Shown here piece by piece: positions 24,301 to 36,527 of a stretch of DNA of 64,000 nucleotides. Below the pieces are notes generated by a model. It was not told the DNA's origin and made no database searches. It was given only the letters and a program-made list of their open reading frames with translations. The DNA is taken from NCBI GenBank assembly GCA_013399305.1, contig VXAI01000049.1, forward strand, positions 4,481,275 to 4,545,274, given 5' to 3'. The translations under genes were made by a program, and so were the position numbers. Each line of letters begins with the position of its first letter. Within the stretch, counting starts at the first letter, position 1. This stretch comes from Rostratula benghalensis. Its lineage: Eukaryota; Chordata; Aves; Charadriiformes; Rostratulidae.

Positions 24301-27300
24301 AGATTGAGAGTGACTCAATTATAATGTATAAGCACCTTCATGGGAAGAAAACACATGGTACTAGGGAGCTTTCTCACCTGGCAGGGAAATGTGGTAGAAG
24401 AACTGATGTCTGAAAACTGAAGTCAAAACTGGAAATAAGGCAGCCCTTTCAAAGTACCCATTGGAACTCTCTGCTGAGATCCATGATGGGTTCTACCTCT
24501 TCTGGTGCCTTCAGACCACCACAAGATGTCTCTGAACAGTATTCTTTTGTTATGCAGAAGCTGTTAATCCAAGTGTAAGTATTGAACTTAGAGCAAGGGT
24601 ATTTTGGTGCTCTAGTAGCTTTTGCTGTGTAAGTTGTCATAGCTGATCTAAGAGTCCTTTCTTGCCTTAACATCTCCAGAACTATGCCATATACTTCCTT
24701 GTCCATCGCAGTTGAACTTCAACAAATATTTGGTGTTATCTTGTGAGTGCAAGGGGAAATTACTGCTTCCTTAATTTTTCTAGCATTTCAGTTGCATAAC
24801 AAAGCATTGTCCCAACCAAAGGAACACTTGTAAATAAAGAATTCAATATTTTTTTCCTCTCATTCCCAAATAATAGCTAGTTGCTGCCATTATTGCTACA
24901 TTAAGAGTTAATTTTCTCTGAAGTCTGAGCTTTGTGCAATACAGCAAATACACTGCCACTGTGTGTACTCAGTGGTGGCTGCCTTCAGCCTCCCCTTTTC
25001 AACAAGGACAGTGCCTGCCTGCGCAATCCCTTGGACAAGGGCAGGTCTGTCTCTTGCAGCCAGCTCAGATGCCAGCAGGCATTGGGAAAAGTCCCAGACT
25101 GGACTCAGTGACCGACAGGAGCTGGATTCCAGTTCTGGAGTCAGGAACTCTCAGATCAGGATCAAAGGCAGACAAACAGACAGGATCCTTCTTGGACGTT
25201 GGCCATTGAAGAAAGAGAGTTGACCCTTTGATCCCTCAGTTTTTATACTGAGCATGATGTGGATGGGATGGAATACTCAGTTGGTCAGTTTTGGGTCACC
25301 TGTCCTGTCTGCTCCTCCCTACAGATGTGACCCCTCTATGCTTTTCCACCTCCAAGCCTCCAACGGGGCAAATAATGAATTTCCCTGCCCTCGGTTGTTC
25401 TAGCAATAAGTGTAAGCAAGGGCCTCTCTGTGCCATTCCTTGGTGTGATCAGGTCTGATCACTGTGAGAGTGAACAGTTTCTGAACAATCTGCTGTTAAT
25501 TTCAGAGTCAGTTAGAAGAGGCCCAGCTAAAAAAGTAAAATGGTAAAACAGAAAATTTGTTCATTTTACCTCAAACCAGGACAGTACCGAACATCTGCAT
25601 TGGTGGGAGAGAGCAAATCAGATCGTAGCATAGGGCAATCTGGGGGAAGAACCACTTCAACCACAGTTTACTATAGTGTTTTATAACAATAAAATGGGTC
25701 ACTACTAAGTAGTTAAAGCTTTTTAGCGGAGTGGTTATTATATCATGCCTATACTGCAAATAAAAAAAAATCCTCTGCTGTAGCTAAACTACTTCAGCAT
25801 GGCTTGAGTACAGCTCTGCTCCAGCTGGGTGACTCTTTGGACCCAGCAAGCTGCATATAGTGGGATTTGAATTCATCGGTGTTTCAAAAGAACATTAAAA
25901 TTTAACAAGTACATTTAACTAAAAAAAATCTATATCTAAATAGCATGGAGGGTAGTGATAAAAAGGAGGTAATTCAGGCTAAGATATTGCATTAACTTGC
26001 CTGTGAATGGACCTTTCAGACAGCGTGGAGCCGGGTTGAAGTCACTGAACTAATGCCAGTTTCTTTACTCAGAGCCCATGGAGCCTGTGCCTCAGTTCAC
26101 AGAGGTGTCACAGCCTCCTCTTTGGCTTTACCATGGGTCTTTTTTCACAGATAAGTTTAAAAAAATGAGACAAACCCACGTTTTAGGGGTTTTTCTTTGC
26201 TTACGCTACAGAGGCATTTTACTACTTGAATTGTCTTTCTGGAAAGCTTCTTTTCCCCAACAGGTCCATTGAACCTGGGCAAGAGCATGACCAATCCATG
26301 TGTTACTCCAACTTTACCAGTGACTTTATTAAGGTCAGTCTCTATTTCTGTAATAAATTAATTTTATATATTTTAGGTGGGGGGTACAAGCTTTGAAATA
26401 CTAGAAAAATATTCACTCCACGTAACTGCGTGATTCCTTAAAAGTGTCTACTGCAACAAGAATGACGAAGTCTGTCCATTGCTATCTTCTCCCCACCTGA
26501 AGAAGCTGAAGCACCTCCAAAGTGCTAAAGTAACAAAGCCCAGAAGCCTGGAATACTTTTAATCATGGTTGAAATTAAAGCGCTTACACAATATTGTAGA
26601 GCACCCTGCGAATACTGACTCACCACAGTGAGTTGTTGCTTTGCCTATAAAAAAAAAAAAATTACTGAAAATCTTTGTGGGATTTACTTCCCTGGCAATT
26701 TATCTAAAAATAAGAACTGGACCCAGATTTCCTCAAAGCCTCCCGTTCTCAGCTGTTTCAAAACTGAAAGTTCATAGTGAAAGCTGCTGCCTGACAGTTC
26801 TGAATCCCTTCTCTATGAGCCAGGGGTGTGCAGCAGGAGTAGCTCCTGAGGGGTGTGGGAGTGGGTGAGAGCTGCCAGTGCAACCTCTGCCTGGACACTT
26901 CCTACCCAGCAGTTCTATACCTCCGTGTTTCTGCCTCCCCTCTGGCTCAGAAGAGCTGCAGAACTGCAGGTGAGGTGTTGTGGAGCAACCCTCTTCTTCT
27001 CTAAGAGTCTCCTTCTCAGCTTCTGGATGATAGCAAGGTTAATTAGGAGGCTTAGCTATAAAGAAGGGCTGGGGAAAGGGTTTGTTGCTGCTTGGTGTGC
27101 AGCTGTTTGCAGCTGTGTGATGAATGACACATCCTCCTCCTGACAGCAAGGATTACACCCAGGTTTCCCAGCGATCCAGGTCAGGCAGACCAGATTGGGC
27201 TACAGAGATTTGTGTGCACTCTCTTTTGGGGACACATGGGTTAAAACAGAGACTCAGAATAAAAGCCTGACACTGTGGAAATGAGTGGCAAAACTCCCAT

Positions 27301-27514
27301 TCACTCTGGATTGTCAAAATGATCTGTAGAGCCCCCTAAGATTTGCATTCTGTTAATAATTATTACTTCTACATAAAAGTAAACTTCTATATTTAAAACT
27401 TATAACTTGGCAACCACAAAATGCACATGTCTACAATGAATAACCGTGTGAGCCTACTACTCCAGCTCTCCTCTGTTCTCACCCTTCCTATATTTTACCT
27501 GCTATTCATCTCTC
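21396..27514. other. Intergenic, AT-rich gene-poor DNA
   Basis: 21700-22380 is strikingly AT-rich with many TAAT/ATTA cores, a composition often seen in conserved noncoding elements. The 12-mer octamer motif at 22654 follows. Nothing else identifiable; ORFs are short and unrelated to known families. Confidence 0.5.
22654..22665 (+). promoter_or_regulatory. Octamer-type motif atttgcatatgc
   Basis: The identical 12-mer to that at 13850, followed by tgctagaataattgcag. Not embedded in a recognisable repeat. Confidence 0.3.
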
Positions 27515-27625
27515 TAAACTAAAACTGTAAGGTCTTCTGGGCAGAGACCTCTTTTTCCTTTTTGCTTTTCCTGCTGGCAGAACAAAGCACCTCTGTGACT
27601 CCGTGTTAAATAAGACAAGTATTTT
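27515..27625 (+). mobile_element. Possible L2/L3-type LINE 3' end
   Basis: The text aaaactgtaaggtcttctgg gcagagacctctttttcc ... aacaaagcacctctgtgact resembles the 3' end of ancient amniote L2/L3-type LINEs ('actgtaagctctttggggcagggacc...'). Recognition is from memory and the divergence is high. Confidence 0.45.
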
Positions 27626-27799
27626 AAATCTGGGGACACAAATGTTCATGCGTTTGACAATTTCGGAACACGAATGCAAGTGATCAGGGATGCGTGTCTA
27701 GAGATGTGCTTTCTACATACACATATTGTTTCCTTTTAAAGACATCTGCATCTTCTGAATTCAGTCCAGAATTTGGCCTAGAAGTTTACCGTTATTATG

Positions 27800-27873
27800 C
27801 CTCAATTCAGCAAAGCGTGACTGTAGGGAGACTTAAAATTAAGTATACATGTAAGTGCTTTGTTGGATGGAGG
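27800..27873. repeat. Ancient fold-back repeat relic
   Basis: The left arm 27800-27816 (cctcaattcagcaaagc) and right arm 27857-27873 (gctttgttggatggagg) are inverted copies matching at 14 of 17 positions around a 40-nt centre. The wording (a 'cagcaaagc' arm followed by 'acttaa...') is like a palindromic ancient repeat family I recall from sauropsid genomes, whose name I cannot give with certainty. Confidence 0.5.
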
Positions 27874-29226
27874 CCTTTAAGATTTTGTGCATTTGTGCTC
27901 TTGTAATTTTAAAATGAAACATATCGAAAGACTTCAGTTCCTTATTCTGTCACTTCCTCACTGATTTTGATTTATTATATATAAAGTACACATCACCTAA
28001 ATTCTACATGCATTTCGAAAAAGAAAATAATTCAAAATACATTGAAATAAAGTGTAAAAATAGTGTCTGCTTTTCACTGAACTGCAATAATGTCCTCCGT
28101 TTATCAGCACCAGCAGCTCCCCTATCACGGCCCTCTCATGTCAAAAACTTGGTTTTTAGCCAAGAGCGAATGTGTCTGCTCCAAAGTTGGGGGTTCTTCA
28201 TGCACAGTCAGCCCTACCTACTTTGCTTCCTGAGAACAGTAGACGTTGCTGCATCTGCCCTTCATTGAGCTACCACCTCTGATCAAAAATCTCGTTCAGT
28301 GCTGTCCTTCCAGTCCCATCATCGTGGGTGATGATGTTTTGGCTGTTGGCTGGGCTTTCCTTTGGGCTAGCTATAATTTTCCATGCAAATTTTAAATCAA
28401 GAAGGTGCCAGCTCAAGGGTGCCTGCTAGCTGTTGCTGTAGCAGAGGGGACCAGGTTTGCATGGTACTTTGAAAGAGAAACCAGGTAAGATGGCCAGGCA
28501 GTCACTTCCTTGCAATGTAACGTCATAAATGGATGTAAACAGACATATATTAAGGCTCATCTGGTAAATTGATATGGTGCCCAGTTCAGGTTGATTAAAA
28601 TAGTTTGAATGTCTCCAAAACTATTAGTCAGCTAGATAAGCTACATCTGATAGGCCAAAGGATGTGGAAATACCTATTTATCTTTCACATGGAAGGAGTC
28701 TAATTAATCCTAATTTGTTGCGTTGTATAAAATCAGATCTATTTGTACACATATCCTGAAAACACAGGTGACATCTTTGGAAGCATTCTCCTTTTTGGGG
28801 CCTGTGACCACAAGCCTAGATGGCCGTGGTCATCTCACTGAGGTTTGCTCAAATATGTCCTGTTTACATCATTCCAAGAAAAATATGCACTTTATTAAAT
28901 TTTTTTATTCCTCTAAATAATGATGATAAAAACCAGTGAAAATCTTCAGTGGCTGGAAAATACAAGGCTAATTGACTTTCTTACATTTTCTTTGCAAAAG
29001 GTGCTGTGTGAATTCAACAGTGGTAAAAAGCGCTGGATTTACACCACTGAGCCCAGAGACCTCCATTTTAAGTGCCACCTGCAGTGGTGGTTTATGAGAT
29101 GAGGTTTGCTCTCCTAGAAGTTATAATGAGACCACCCAGTCCCAATGACATATGCCATGGATTAGAATTCAGATGGTAATGATTTCTCACTATTACCAAG
29201 GCCAGATTTGAGCTGGTGATGGGAAG

Positions 29227-29244
29227 AAAAAAAAAAAAAAAAAA
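29227..29244. repeat. Poly(A) tract, 18 bp
   Basis: An uninterrupted A run followed by gagctc. No retrogene body is recognisable upstream. Confidence 0.9.
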
Positions 29245-31593
29245 GAGCTCAAATTGTGTTGTTTCTCCTCAGCTTAGAGCCTCCAGAGAAGCTCTTTCTT
29301 AGACAAGTTATCTGATTTTTTTTCCCTTGAGGAGAGCCTGTGAAAAGCTTCCACTGAAGCCACAAGGACTTTCTCAGCAATTGGGATGATGTGCTTAAGA
29401 AAGGCCATGCAGGAGTGAATCATAATATGCTTTTGGTTTTGTAGCAGCAGCAGTAGAGGACAGTGACTTCTGACTTCCTTCAGTTTGTTGTTGTCCTATG
29501 CCAGTTGTTTTCTTAGAAATGCATGCAATGCTCAATTTTACTTAGAGGAATTAAACAAAACTGGTAGGACATCTGGAAACCAAAGATGTCTTTCGCAACA
29601 AAATGCAGTGTTTTAGAACAGAATAAGCATCAAGAAATAAAACAAAAGGTGAAATGAAAAGGAAGCTGGGTGATAGGGAAATGGGTCTAAGCTTGTCAGG
29701 GAAAATGCCCCGTTTTCATATGACTACGTTTGTTAAAATGTATAAATAAGTATATGTAAATCTATGTAAATAGTTCCCTGAAGTGAATAAGAAATTACAA
29801 TAGACAAAGCTATTAATTGAAAGTAATGATGAACCCAACCTTTGTAGTTACATGCTTTACTTCAGTCCCAGAAACTCAGGTAAGAAGTCTGGGAAGCAAT
29901 TTAAGGCTGGGATGCTGGCTTGCTGCAGTGTAAAGAAGAGACTCCATTTATTCAGGAGAAATGCCACTTCATGAGTTTGAAAGAAGACAGTGTGAAATCC
30001 CCAGTTAGCAGGCACATTCCCTTTTGGGTCTTCAGTTTGGAAACCAAAGGAACAGCTTTCTGGGAGTCTAACAGTGTCAAACTGGCTGGCTCTGCTACTG
30101 CAAAAAATAAGGGTATATAATCTGCTCTTGGTCAATCATTAGCAGAAAAACATACGTAGTAACAGGGTATTTAACACAGCCACTTCTGGTTGAGAATTAT
30201 TCCTGGGTTTGGCCCAAGTGCCTGGACCTGATGCTCTACCTGTATCAAACACACTGTCATGGGCCAGTCTGATAGCCTTATTCCAGCTTGTGAAAGGGAA
30301 ATGCAGACCTTCACACAAATTCCATGTGCTTCCAGCTCTGGTTTGTGCCTGCAGACTGGGTGTGCGTGTTTGCCCTTTCCTACAGTGATGAGATTTTTGT
30401 GTGTCCAAAAAGTAGAAAAGCAGTCGTGCATTTGCAGTGGGGGAGAGCTCTCAATCTGCTCCCAGGTCTGCAACAGGAAAGATCTCGCTCTGCCACCCTC
30501 CTCATCACCTCAAGCAAAGGGGCATGGGAGTAAATAGTCTTGGGAGAAAGACATCCTTAACGTCACAATCTCCTCTTTAATGGAAATGTGGATTTGGTAC
30601 CAACTGTTTAACGTGCTAGAAGAACAAATATCATAGTATCCCTCATAAAAAACTCAGAACTTGATTCTCCTTTCACCAGTGCAGGTATAAATCACCACTG
30701 AAGTCAACAGAGATATACCAGCTTTAATTCTAGGACATATGAGAGGAGATGGAGGCCCTTAAGGTATTCAGCTATCTAGGTTATCTTTACTAATACACTG
30801 CCATGATCAGAAAGCTCTCCTCCTTTACAGAGAAAAGATGAGGGGGAAAAAGCAAAGTGACACTAATCTTTTCTGAGTCAGGCTTTTCTCTTGGGTGTGA
30901 CTACATGCAGAAAAGCTGGGATTTCCAGGTGATACTAATCAATGATGGCAGAAGCAACTACAAAGCATACAAATAAAGCAACCAAGTTTCATGTATTAAA
31001 CCAACCAGGACAGCGCTCATGGTATAACAGCCAGGATAGTCAGCTCTCTTGCTGCAAGGGGCCTGGAGCTTTATTGCATGATAGTTAGCATAAAAATAAA
31101 TTGTGCTGTTATTATTATCAAACAAATAATTAGAGCATAATGTGCACTAATAGCTGGCTACCTAGCCTTCCAGAGATACCATGTATTTTACGTAAGATGC
31201 CTTTTGGATCAGGAAACAGAAGTTCTATAGATGGTCTCACCAGAAAACTTAAGTCTGCCCCAGCTTTCTGAAGTAACATGTGGTAATTGGTATATGTGTG
31301 CATATCTATGAGTAATTTCTGACTATTTTCTGTACTGTGACTGAGTGCAATGTGTAAATTCAGGCTCCTCTTCATCACTACCACTGCAGAAATGCAACAT
31401 ACTGTATTGATAAGACTTTAAAGTCCAGTAATTTCAATCCTAATGTAACAGAAAATCAGGCCCCTTGTTCTCCCTGGAGATGAGGAAGAAATTAACATCA
31501 ATCTACTCAATACCTGATCCTGCCAAAGATCTGAATCAGAGGGTGCATTGGTTTGATGTTTTTCAGGTATCACAGTGTTAAACACAGGGTAGT

Positions 31594-31611
31594 TGGATGG
31601 ATGGATGGATA
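31594..31611. repeat. (TGGA)n microsatellite
   Basis: Four tetranucleotide units, tggatggatggatggata. Confidence 0.85.
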
Positions 31612-34600
31612 GCAAGGGAGAGGGTAAGTTGGTGACACTGAGTAAGTAAATTATCTGTCACCTAGTCCCCTAAAAGTACATTTTAAGCATGAATTAAGGT
31701 GTTTAAGTAGGCCACCAAAAAATAAGTAGCAAGTTGGTGTCATCCCTAAAGCCTCTTACCTTTCTCTAATGAGAAAGGCAGAAGAAATAAATGTGCTAAC
31801 GTCAGTGTCATGTGCTGATGTTTTGGATCAGCAACCATTTCCAAACCTTACTCATTCTACACCTGCACAACAAGAGGTGTCTTGTAGTTTGACTCCCTTG
31901 TCATCATCCAAACACAATAACTCCTGGCTGTTTCATACGGATTAGGCTGAAGGAGATGCAGAGTTTGGCCATGGTTCTGCAAGCACTGCATGGCTTTGCT
32001 CCTCTGGTTCCACTAAGCCCAGAAGGACTTGGGTCTCCTTCCAGATTCACTAATGGAGGGAGACTCATGGCCGTAGTTTTTTGCAAGGAGAAGCTCCAAA
32101 AGGGCATATCTGTGATCTTAAGAATATTAATTAGAAAAGTTAATAGTGGTCTTGTTTGGAATAAAACTTCCAGATGGAGAAAAATTCAGTCACTGCTGGT
32201 GGAGTGGTGACAATCATTCTTAAATATCTGCTAACAGTTACTCTTAAATATTTGCTGGTGTGCTTATTGTCCAGGCAAGTCACAGCAACAAAGAATGGCT
32301 TTTAAACTTTAAAAGGTACGTAAGAGGGTTGCTAAAAGTTCAAAATGAGCATGGGTGGTGCTGTAGACAGAATTATATAAAATTCTGAGATGGACCTGGT
32401 CTTATGGCATTTTGATTATCAGTTAGCTTTAATGTGAGGATACTGATTTTTTTTTTCTGTTCCAACTGCAGCAATATCTTCCACAAAATTGCCCATTAGA
32501 ATTAGTTCAAGTCTTGTAGTCAGTCCTCTAGAAGGCAGGTTTTCTACAACCACAGCAATGTACTATGCTATAACAGTTGTGGTTAAAAAACCCCCAACAG
32601 ATGAAAACACTTAGTTTAGAGACAGATCCAAGGAGAAAACCCAACAGCTCTAGCATGTCCCCTTCATGCCAGAAGACCAAGTATGAAATTTTCATACTAA
32701 AGTAGATCAGGGAGCCTGCTGGGAGCCTGGGGAGTTCATTCAGTATTCACATTATTGGTCTGTCTCTACGTGCTGACACCAGAGGTGATGTTCATAGGTT
32801 GTGTCTTGTTTTCCAAAAATGCATTCCTCCTGTGGGAGGTCTGTCTCAGGATAACCTACTCTCCAAGTTGATAACCATGAGCTGCTTTTTGTCACTTTTC
32901 CCCAGTACCAATCTTCTAGCCGAGAGAAATGCAACTGCTGTTCTTTGCGTAGCTCTGCGTGTACCTGCACACACGCATGAGCTCCAAGGATGAGCTGGTT
33001 CCTAACCCTATTGCTCTCATCTGTGACTCCTTATTGCAGCTCATGCTTTTAAGATCTACGTTTCTGGTCTTGGAAAGCAGAGGTGTCACAGTTTCACCTT
33101 TGTTTCTCTCAGCAGAAAGCGTGGCTGGGGCACTTACCCCCACCTGTCTCCTCTTTTGTCCTCTCCTTTTTTTTTTTCTCTTCTGTTGTGCCCACCCACT
33201 TTGCAGGGTGGTGGTGAACAGTGTTTTGAGTACAGGAGAAGGCACAGACTTCTTTGTCGAAGAATGTCTTTTGACCCAGAGCCCTGGTGTCAGGTTCTTT
33301 GCTGCATACTTAAGTTGACCTCTCCAAAACCTTGCTTCTAATCCTCTGCTCACACAGGTAGAGCATATTTATTGGCCCATTTAGACCAAACCCAAAAACG
33401 TGACACTGATTTCTTATTCTCAAAAGTTCATCCAATCTAGCTAGCTTGGATTTGGGTAGGAGGTCTGCCAGCAGCCACATCTTCAGCTAAAGTACAAGTG
33501 TATCTACTGACTGCTTAGCCATCCACTTGGAAGAGAACATGTAAGCTTTGCTTATTTGCCTTTCCCTTACTTAATTACAGAGTTCTCCACAGTTTTCCCC
33601 AAGGTTTTATGGAAATCATCTGGTAGGGCATCCAAAAGATTTAATGTAGTAAACAAGTAAACAAAAATCTGCAGCTTAAAAGGCCAAGTTTCAGCCTGAT
33701 TTATTTTATATGCCATAGTTTTGCTGGTGACAATGGTTTTGTACAGGTTCTAAGTGAGAAAGATTGTGACCCAGAGACAGGCTTTGTGCTCCTCTTTGGC
33801 AAAGGCTGTCTCCCATCTGTTTGTCACTATTAGAACATTTCTTCATTGGCAGATGAAAAACAAAATGTACAAAAGGATCCAGTAAACTATTCCATACTAT
33901 CGTCAGTACAACCAAACGCATACAGTCATTACTCTGATAATGATGTAGCCTCTTATTTTGGCCAACTGTCAGTGAGTAAATGGTGTACTGGTGGCATGTG
34001 AAATGGCAAAGTCTTTGGAGCAGGAAACAAGAGAAATGATTGCATGCCTTTACATTCTACTTAGAAAATAGTGTCCTGTGGCATAACATTCCTACTTAAT
34101 GGCTCCTCTTGTTAAGTGCTTTTCTTCTTGGGTCAGGCAAAAACATTTAGGTCTTAAATAAGATATATATCTTTATGTTATGCATCTGGTTTGTCCTCCG
34201 ATTGAGTTGAGATAAAATGGAATCAAACTAGAGCATTTAAAAATTACCTGTATTTGCAGTATCTCACCTGTGAGCCCCGTTAACTGCAGAAAAGTTTAGA
34301 AGAGGTTCTAAGGAGGCTGAAAGGATTTTATTTACTATGAGCATTTAAAAACATCATAAGATTTGTACAACCTATTTAAACTTGAGATATTTTTCTGTTG
34401 GCGAGCTGTTTTCTGATGACAATATCTAGGCGCCTCTTGTCCATTCAGAGGATCCAGAATCCCTCAGTGACAAATACGTGCCAGAGATTTCAGCTAACTT
34501 TCAATTATTCTTGAAGATTATGGATGTAGTTATTTCACAAACCAAGCTACCCAGCTGCAGTTGCAAATTTTTATTTGCAATATTGGAAGCTGCATTAAAG

Positions 34601-34691
34601 TCTGGCTAAAAGCTAACTTCCAGCTTGAGTAACCATGCTTTGAAAAATGTTTCTAAATTCCTCATCTGTGGAGCTTTAACAAGCATTTTAA

Positions 34692-34722
34692 GGGGGGGAG
34701 GGTGGTGGTGGTGGTGGGTGGG
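34692..34722. repeat. G-rich (GGT)n tract
   Basis: A seven-G run followed by agggtggtggtggtggtgggt. Several short G-runs could in principle stack as a quadruplex, but canonical four GGG runs with short loops are only partly met. Confidence 0.75.
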
Positions 34723-35662
34723 AACCTGGATTTAGAAAAGTGCAGGGCACATACTGTGTCATGACTGGAACACACACAGTTGTTTTGTGGTGTGCACAGG
34801 GTTAGTTCTGCTCAAGGAAGTGGTGTTTCTTTTGCAGAAAATTATCTAAATGCAGGGAAGAGACAATATAATCCCCTCTATTCTGCTGGCAAATAGGTGG
34901 TGGGTGTTCACAAGTCCCTGTTCACTCAAAGGAATGGTGCAGCAGTAAACGAAAGGCCTGTCTTTAACTGACCCCACCGATGTGGTGTTTAGTGCGTGGA
35001 AGTTAAAATAACACCGTCCAGAACTGCTGCAGCCGACCAGGCACAGTGTGGTTACTCTGCTCTTCAGGGGGGCTGTGATCCACCATGTCGTTAAAAGTAT
35101 GGCTCCAGTCCATACCAGCAAGCTACATTGCACGGGTCTTAATGCCGCTCAGGAAATTAGCTAATGAATTTACTGCACATAAATTACTCCGTGCTTCTCC
35201 AAGAGTGGCTGTCCACCACTTGCTTCCCATGCAGGAGCATTTCCACGTAGGCAAGCCCAGGTTCTGCCCTAAGTGATTTCAGCGAACCTAAAAGCATTTT
35301 GCAATCCTTCAGGTCACGGCAACCTCCTGTTTATTCACTGTCCCATGTCCCGACGGTGTACACCCTACAGAGCGGGCACTCTGAGACCCGTCATTGCGAC
35401 ATCACCTCCTTGTTGCAAAAGATCTATGGAAAGCTCTGTGTTTATGTGTATTAGGGTTGCCGACGGCCGACCCAAACACTTGCTGCTTCGATTCCCTGAA
35501 CCTCAGGCCTAGGCGCCTCGGGCCCGCACTCCCGACAAGTGCAGGACGCGGGGCACCCGGCCCGCAGGGACCAGGGGGGCCGAGCACAGGCCGCGCCCCC
35601 AGGGAACCCGCCGATCGCCCCCGAGGGGCTGCCTAAGGCCGTGGCGGTGGCCGTGGTCTCCC

Positions 35663-36500
35663 NNNNNNNNNNNNNNNNNNNNNNNNNNNNNNNNNNNNNN
35701 NNNNNNNNNNNNNNNNNNNNNNNNNNNNNNNNNNNNNNNNNNNNNNNNNNNNNNNNNNNNNNNNNNNNNNNNNNNNNNNNNNNNNNNNNNNNNNNNNNNN
35801 NNNNNNNNNNNNNNNNNNNNNNNNNNNNNNNNNNNNNNNNNNNNNNNNNNNNNNNNNNNNNNNNNNNNNNNNNNNNNNNNNNNNNNNNNNNNNNNNNNNN
35901 NNNNNNNNNNNNNNNNNNNNNNNNNNNNNNNNNNNNNNNNNNNNNNNNNNNNNNNNNNNNNNNNNNNNNNNNNNNNNNNNNNNNNNNNNNNNNNNNNNNN
36001 NNNNNNNNNNNNNNNNNNNNNNNNNNNNNNNNNNNNNNNNNNNNNNNNNNNNNNNNNNNNNNNNNNNNNNNNNNNNNNNNNNNNNNNNNNNNNNNNNNNN
36101 NNNNNNNNNNNNNNNNNNNNNNNNNNNNNNNNNNNNNNNNNNNNNNNNNNNNNNNNNNNNNNNNNNNNNNNNNNNNNNNNNNNNNNNNNNNNNNNNNNNN
36201 NNNNNNNNNNNNNNNNNNNNNNNNNNNNNNNNNNNNNNNNNNNNNNNNNNNNNNNNNNNNNNNNNNNNNNNNNNNNNNNNNNNNNNNNNNNNNNNNNNNN
36301 NNNNNNNNNNNNNNNNNNNNNNNNNNNNNNNNNNNNNNNNNNNNNNNNNNNNNNNNNNNNNNNNNNNNNNNNNNNNNNNNNNNNNNNNNNNNNNNNNNNN
36401 NNNNNNNNNNNNNNNNNNNNNNNNNNNNNNNNNNNNNNNNNNNNNNNNNNNNNNNNNNNNNNNNNNNNNNNNNNNNNNNNNNNNNNNNNNNNNNNNNNNN
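35663..36500. other. Assembly gap (838 N) inside the URI1 CpG island
   Basis: An unbroken run of N. The flanks on both sides are very GC- and CpG-rich. The coding part of URI1 exon 1 (about 39 codons in human, ending ...EEQEK before the VVT peptide of exon 2) is not found in any visible sequence between 35460 and 48187, so it most likely lies here. GC-rich first exons are often lost from bird short-read assemblies. The gap length may be an estimate, not a measured size. Translations that cross it are artefacts. Confidence 0.97.
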
Positions 36501-36502
36501 TG

Positions 36503-36527
36503 ATGGCGGTGACGTCACGTTTGGCGG
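36503..36527. promoter_or_regulatory. YY1-like, full CRE and E2F-like site cluster
   Basis: Just after the gap there is atggcgg (36503-36509, the YY1 core), the full palindromic cAMP-response element TGACGTCA (36510-36517), then tttggcgg (36520-36527), close to the E2F consensus. All three are common in CpG-island promoters of housekeeping genes and here lie within 25 bp. That the motifs are present is seen directly; that CREB/ATF, YY1 or E2F bind them is inference. Their position relative to the transcription start is unknown. If URI1 exon 1 is in the gap, they could be in the 5' UTR or the first part of intron 1. Confidence 0.6.

Larger units (their letters stand above)
27874..35459. other. 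Intergenic DNA just upstream of the URI1 island
   Basis: Contains a poly(A) tract (29227), a (TGGA)n tract (31594), a G-rich tract (34692) and a possible old repeat relic at about 30657-30733 (ttgattctcctttcaccagt ... actgaagtcaacag). No gene recognised. 31060-31160 is AT-rich unique DNA. Confidence 0.5.

Noticed and set aside
29200..29250. Processed pseudogene marked by the 18-A tract
   Set aside because: No coding remnant or target-site duplication could be seen next to the poly(A).
34692..34722. Canonical G-quadruplex
   Set aside because: Apart from one seven-G run, most runs are GG, so the four-GGG short-loop rule is not cleanly met.
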